A DNA stretch of 64,000 nucleotides from Neocallimastix lanati (nom. inval.). Taxonomy: Eukaryota > Neocallimastigomycota > Neocallimastigomycetes > Neocallimastigales > Neocallimastigaceae. Position 1 is the first letter of the stretch. Every line of letters begins with the position of its first letter. The stretch lies in contig JACVTC010000025.1 of the NCBI GenBank assembly GCA_016946835.1, positions 882,501 to 946,500 of the forward strand. The letters run 5' to 3'. This document shows, one piece after another, positions 63,340 through 64,000 of the stretch. The notes under the pieces were generated by a model, which was given only the letters and a program-made list of their open reading frames with translations, was not told where the DNA came from and did no database searches. The translations under genes and the position numbers were made by a program.

Positions 63340-63500
63340 AAATAATATTTATTATTATTATTATTTGAATTTATTATTTGAATTTATAGAATAATAGTAA
63401 TAAAAAAAAAGAAGTAAAGTTTTTTTTATTATTATTTGAATTTATAGAATAGAAAAAAAATAAAGTTATTTATATTATTATTTGAATTTATAGAATAAAA
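63340..63500. repeat. Triplicated TTATTATTTGAATTTATAGA segment upstream of the last gene
   Basis: The 20-bp core occurs near 63374, 63428 and 63475, separated by A-rich spacers, about 110-270 bp before the last start codon. It may be promoter or 5' UTR sequence. Confidence 0.7.
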
Positions 63501-63607
63501 AAAATAAGAAATAAAATTAAGAAGTGAAAAAAAATTATTAATCAATTTTATTCAAATTTTATTTGAAATTATATGAATTTATAAAATTATAATATATTTT
63601 TATAGAA

Positions 63608-64000
63608 ATGAGTAGCGGTCAAAACAAAGAAAGCGGAATAGTTATACCTCCAAGATATGAAACTTTGGGTAGAGCGAGACCAAGAGGTACCCAAAATAAT
63701 CATGCCATTCCAAATCCATTTCAAAGAGTACCTCCTCCTTCTCAGGTAAGACAATCATATCAACAAACAACAAATGATAGAATGTCTATAATGTCCACAT
63801 CTGAAGTAAATTATGCTCCAATGAATTATGGTACGGTTAGTCGAAATAATACCCAAAATTCTTATTATCAACCATCACCTGCTCCTTCACCAAGCATGAA
63901 TCCAGTAAGTAGACAACCATTACGTAGTAATAGGGGTTTACAAATGAATACGAATACTAATAATAGTTCATCAGGATTTTATCCTGTCATTCCTACAAGA
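63608..64000 (+). CDS. Unrecognised protein, N-terminal 131 aa (3' partial)
   Basis: An open frame from ATG at 63608 runs off the window without a stop. It starts MSSGQNKESGIVIPPRYETL and is rich in Ser, Pro, Asn and Gln (for example YYQPSPAPSPSMNPVSRQPL), so probably a disordered N-terminal region. Balanced codon use, a sharp drop in A+T at the ATG and non-repetitive wording support a real gene. No domain is visible, no signal peptide or membrane segment appears, and no function is proposed. An intron could lie within the stretch, but none is needed to keep it open. Confidence 0.75.
   Translation, partial: MSSGQNKESGIVIPPRYETLGRARPRGTQNNHAIPNPFQRVPPPSQVRQSYQQTTNDRMSIMSTSEVNYAPMNYGTVSRNNTQNSYYQPSPAPSPSMNPVSRQPLRSNRGLQMNTNTNNSSSGFYPVIPTR

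Larger units (their letters stand above)
55456..63607. other. 8-kb gene-poor, repeat-rich region
   Basis: No supportable gene on either strand. Contains microsatellite blocks (56690-57080, 57640-57850, 59080-59580, 61485-61640), two inverted copies of the 40.6-kb satellite (58640-58750) and a degenerate tRNA-like patch at about 57355-57440. Open frames such as 57630-57878 and 62868-63062 translate to Leu/Ile/Tyr/Phe low complexity. Confidence 0.6.

Overview
The window looks like nuclear DNA of an anaerobic gut fungus (Neocallimastigomycota); this is an inference. Intergenic DNA and introns are almost purely A+T, with long poly(A)/poly(T) runs and AAT/TAAA microsatellites. Genes have several short introns and encode poly-Asn, poly-Ser or Gln-rich inserts. 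The gene content is fungal: a kinesin-3 with FHA and PH domains, Nup82, an Rsc9/ARID2 subunit, UDP-GlcNAc pyrophosphorylase, and a receptor joining a periplasmic-binding-protein-like ectodomain to a class C 7TM domain, a type I recall as common in gut fungi. Another AT-rich eukaryote is not strictly excluded.

Layout. 280-2903 (+): 3' part of a PBP-7TM receptor entering from the left. 2.9-7.4 kb: AT desert. 7450-15536 (+): eight-exon kinesin-3 of 2181 aa. 16.1-25.0 kb: a LINE cluster. A structurally full-length LINE with one intact 1489-aa ORF (16300-21670) sits inside an older dead LINE (16105-16299 plus 21671-24384), flanked by a perfect 11-bp target-site duplication; a third 3' relic follows. 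26905-28579 (-): nucleolin/Nsr1-like protein. 29178-33741 (+): Nup82/Nup88-like nucleoporin, divergent from the nucleolin gene. 35472-39849 (-): Rsc9/ARID2-like chromatin remodeller subunit. 40.63-41.57 kb: about 17 copies of a ~60-bp satellite. 42.84-43.54 kb (-): dead MULE transposase. 44.3-44.6 kb: possible hairpin-rich non-autonomous element. 46310-48369 (+): UAP1. 51013-53511 (+): PRO2. 54.5-55.5 kb: a LINE relic swollen by homopolymer runs. 55.5-63.6 kb: gene-free repeats. 63608-end (+): 5' end of an unrecognised gene.

Exon structures were assembled by hand from GT/AG sites, reading phase and protein continuity. Six host genes join in frame throughout. The nucleolin gene does not join cleanly at its first intron, and the first exon of NUP82 is tentative. 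The host genes are unrelated housekeeping functions and form no operon or cluster. I found no convincing new multi-gene system. The most distinctive signals are the nested LINE with folded RNA ends and an RRM-like N-terminus, the Ser-Pro-rich replacement of kinesin loop 12, a possible 1-nt exon in the nucleolin gene, and LINE decay by homopolymer growth.
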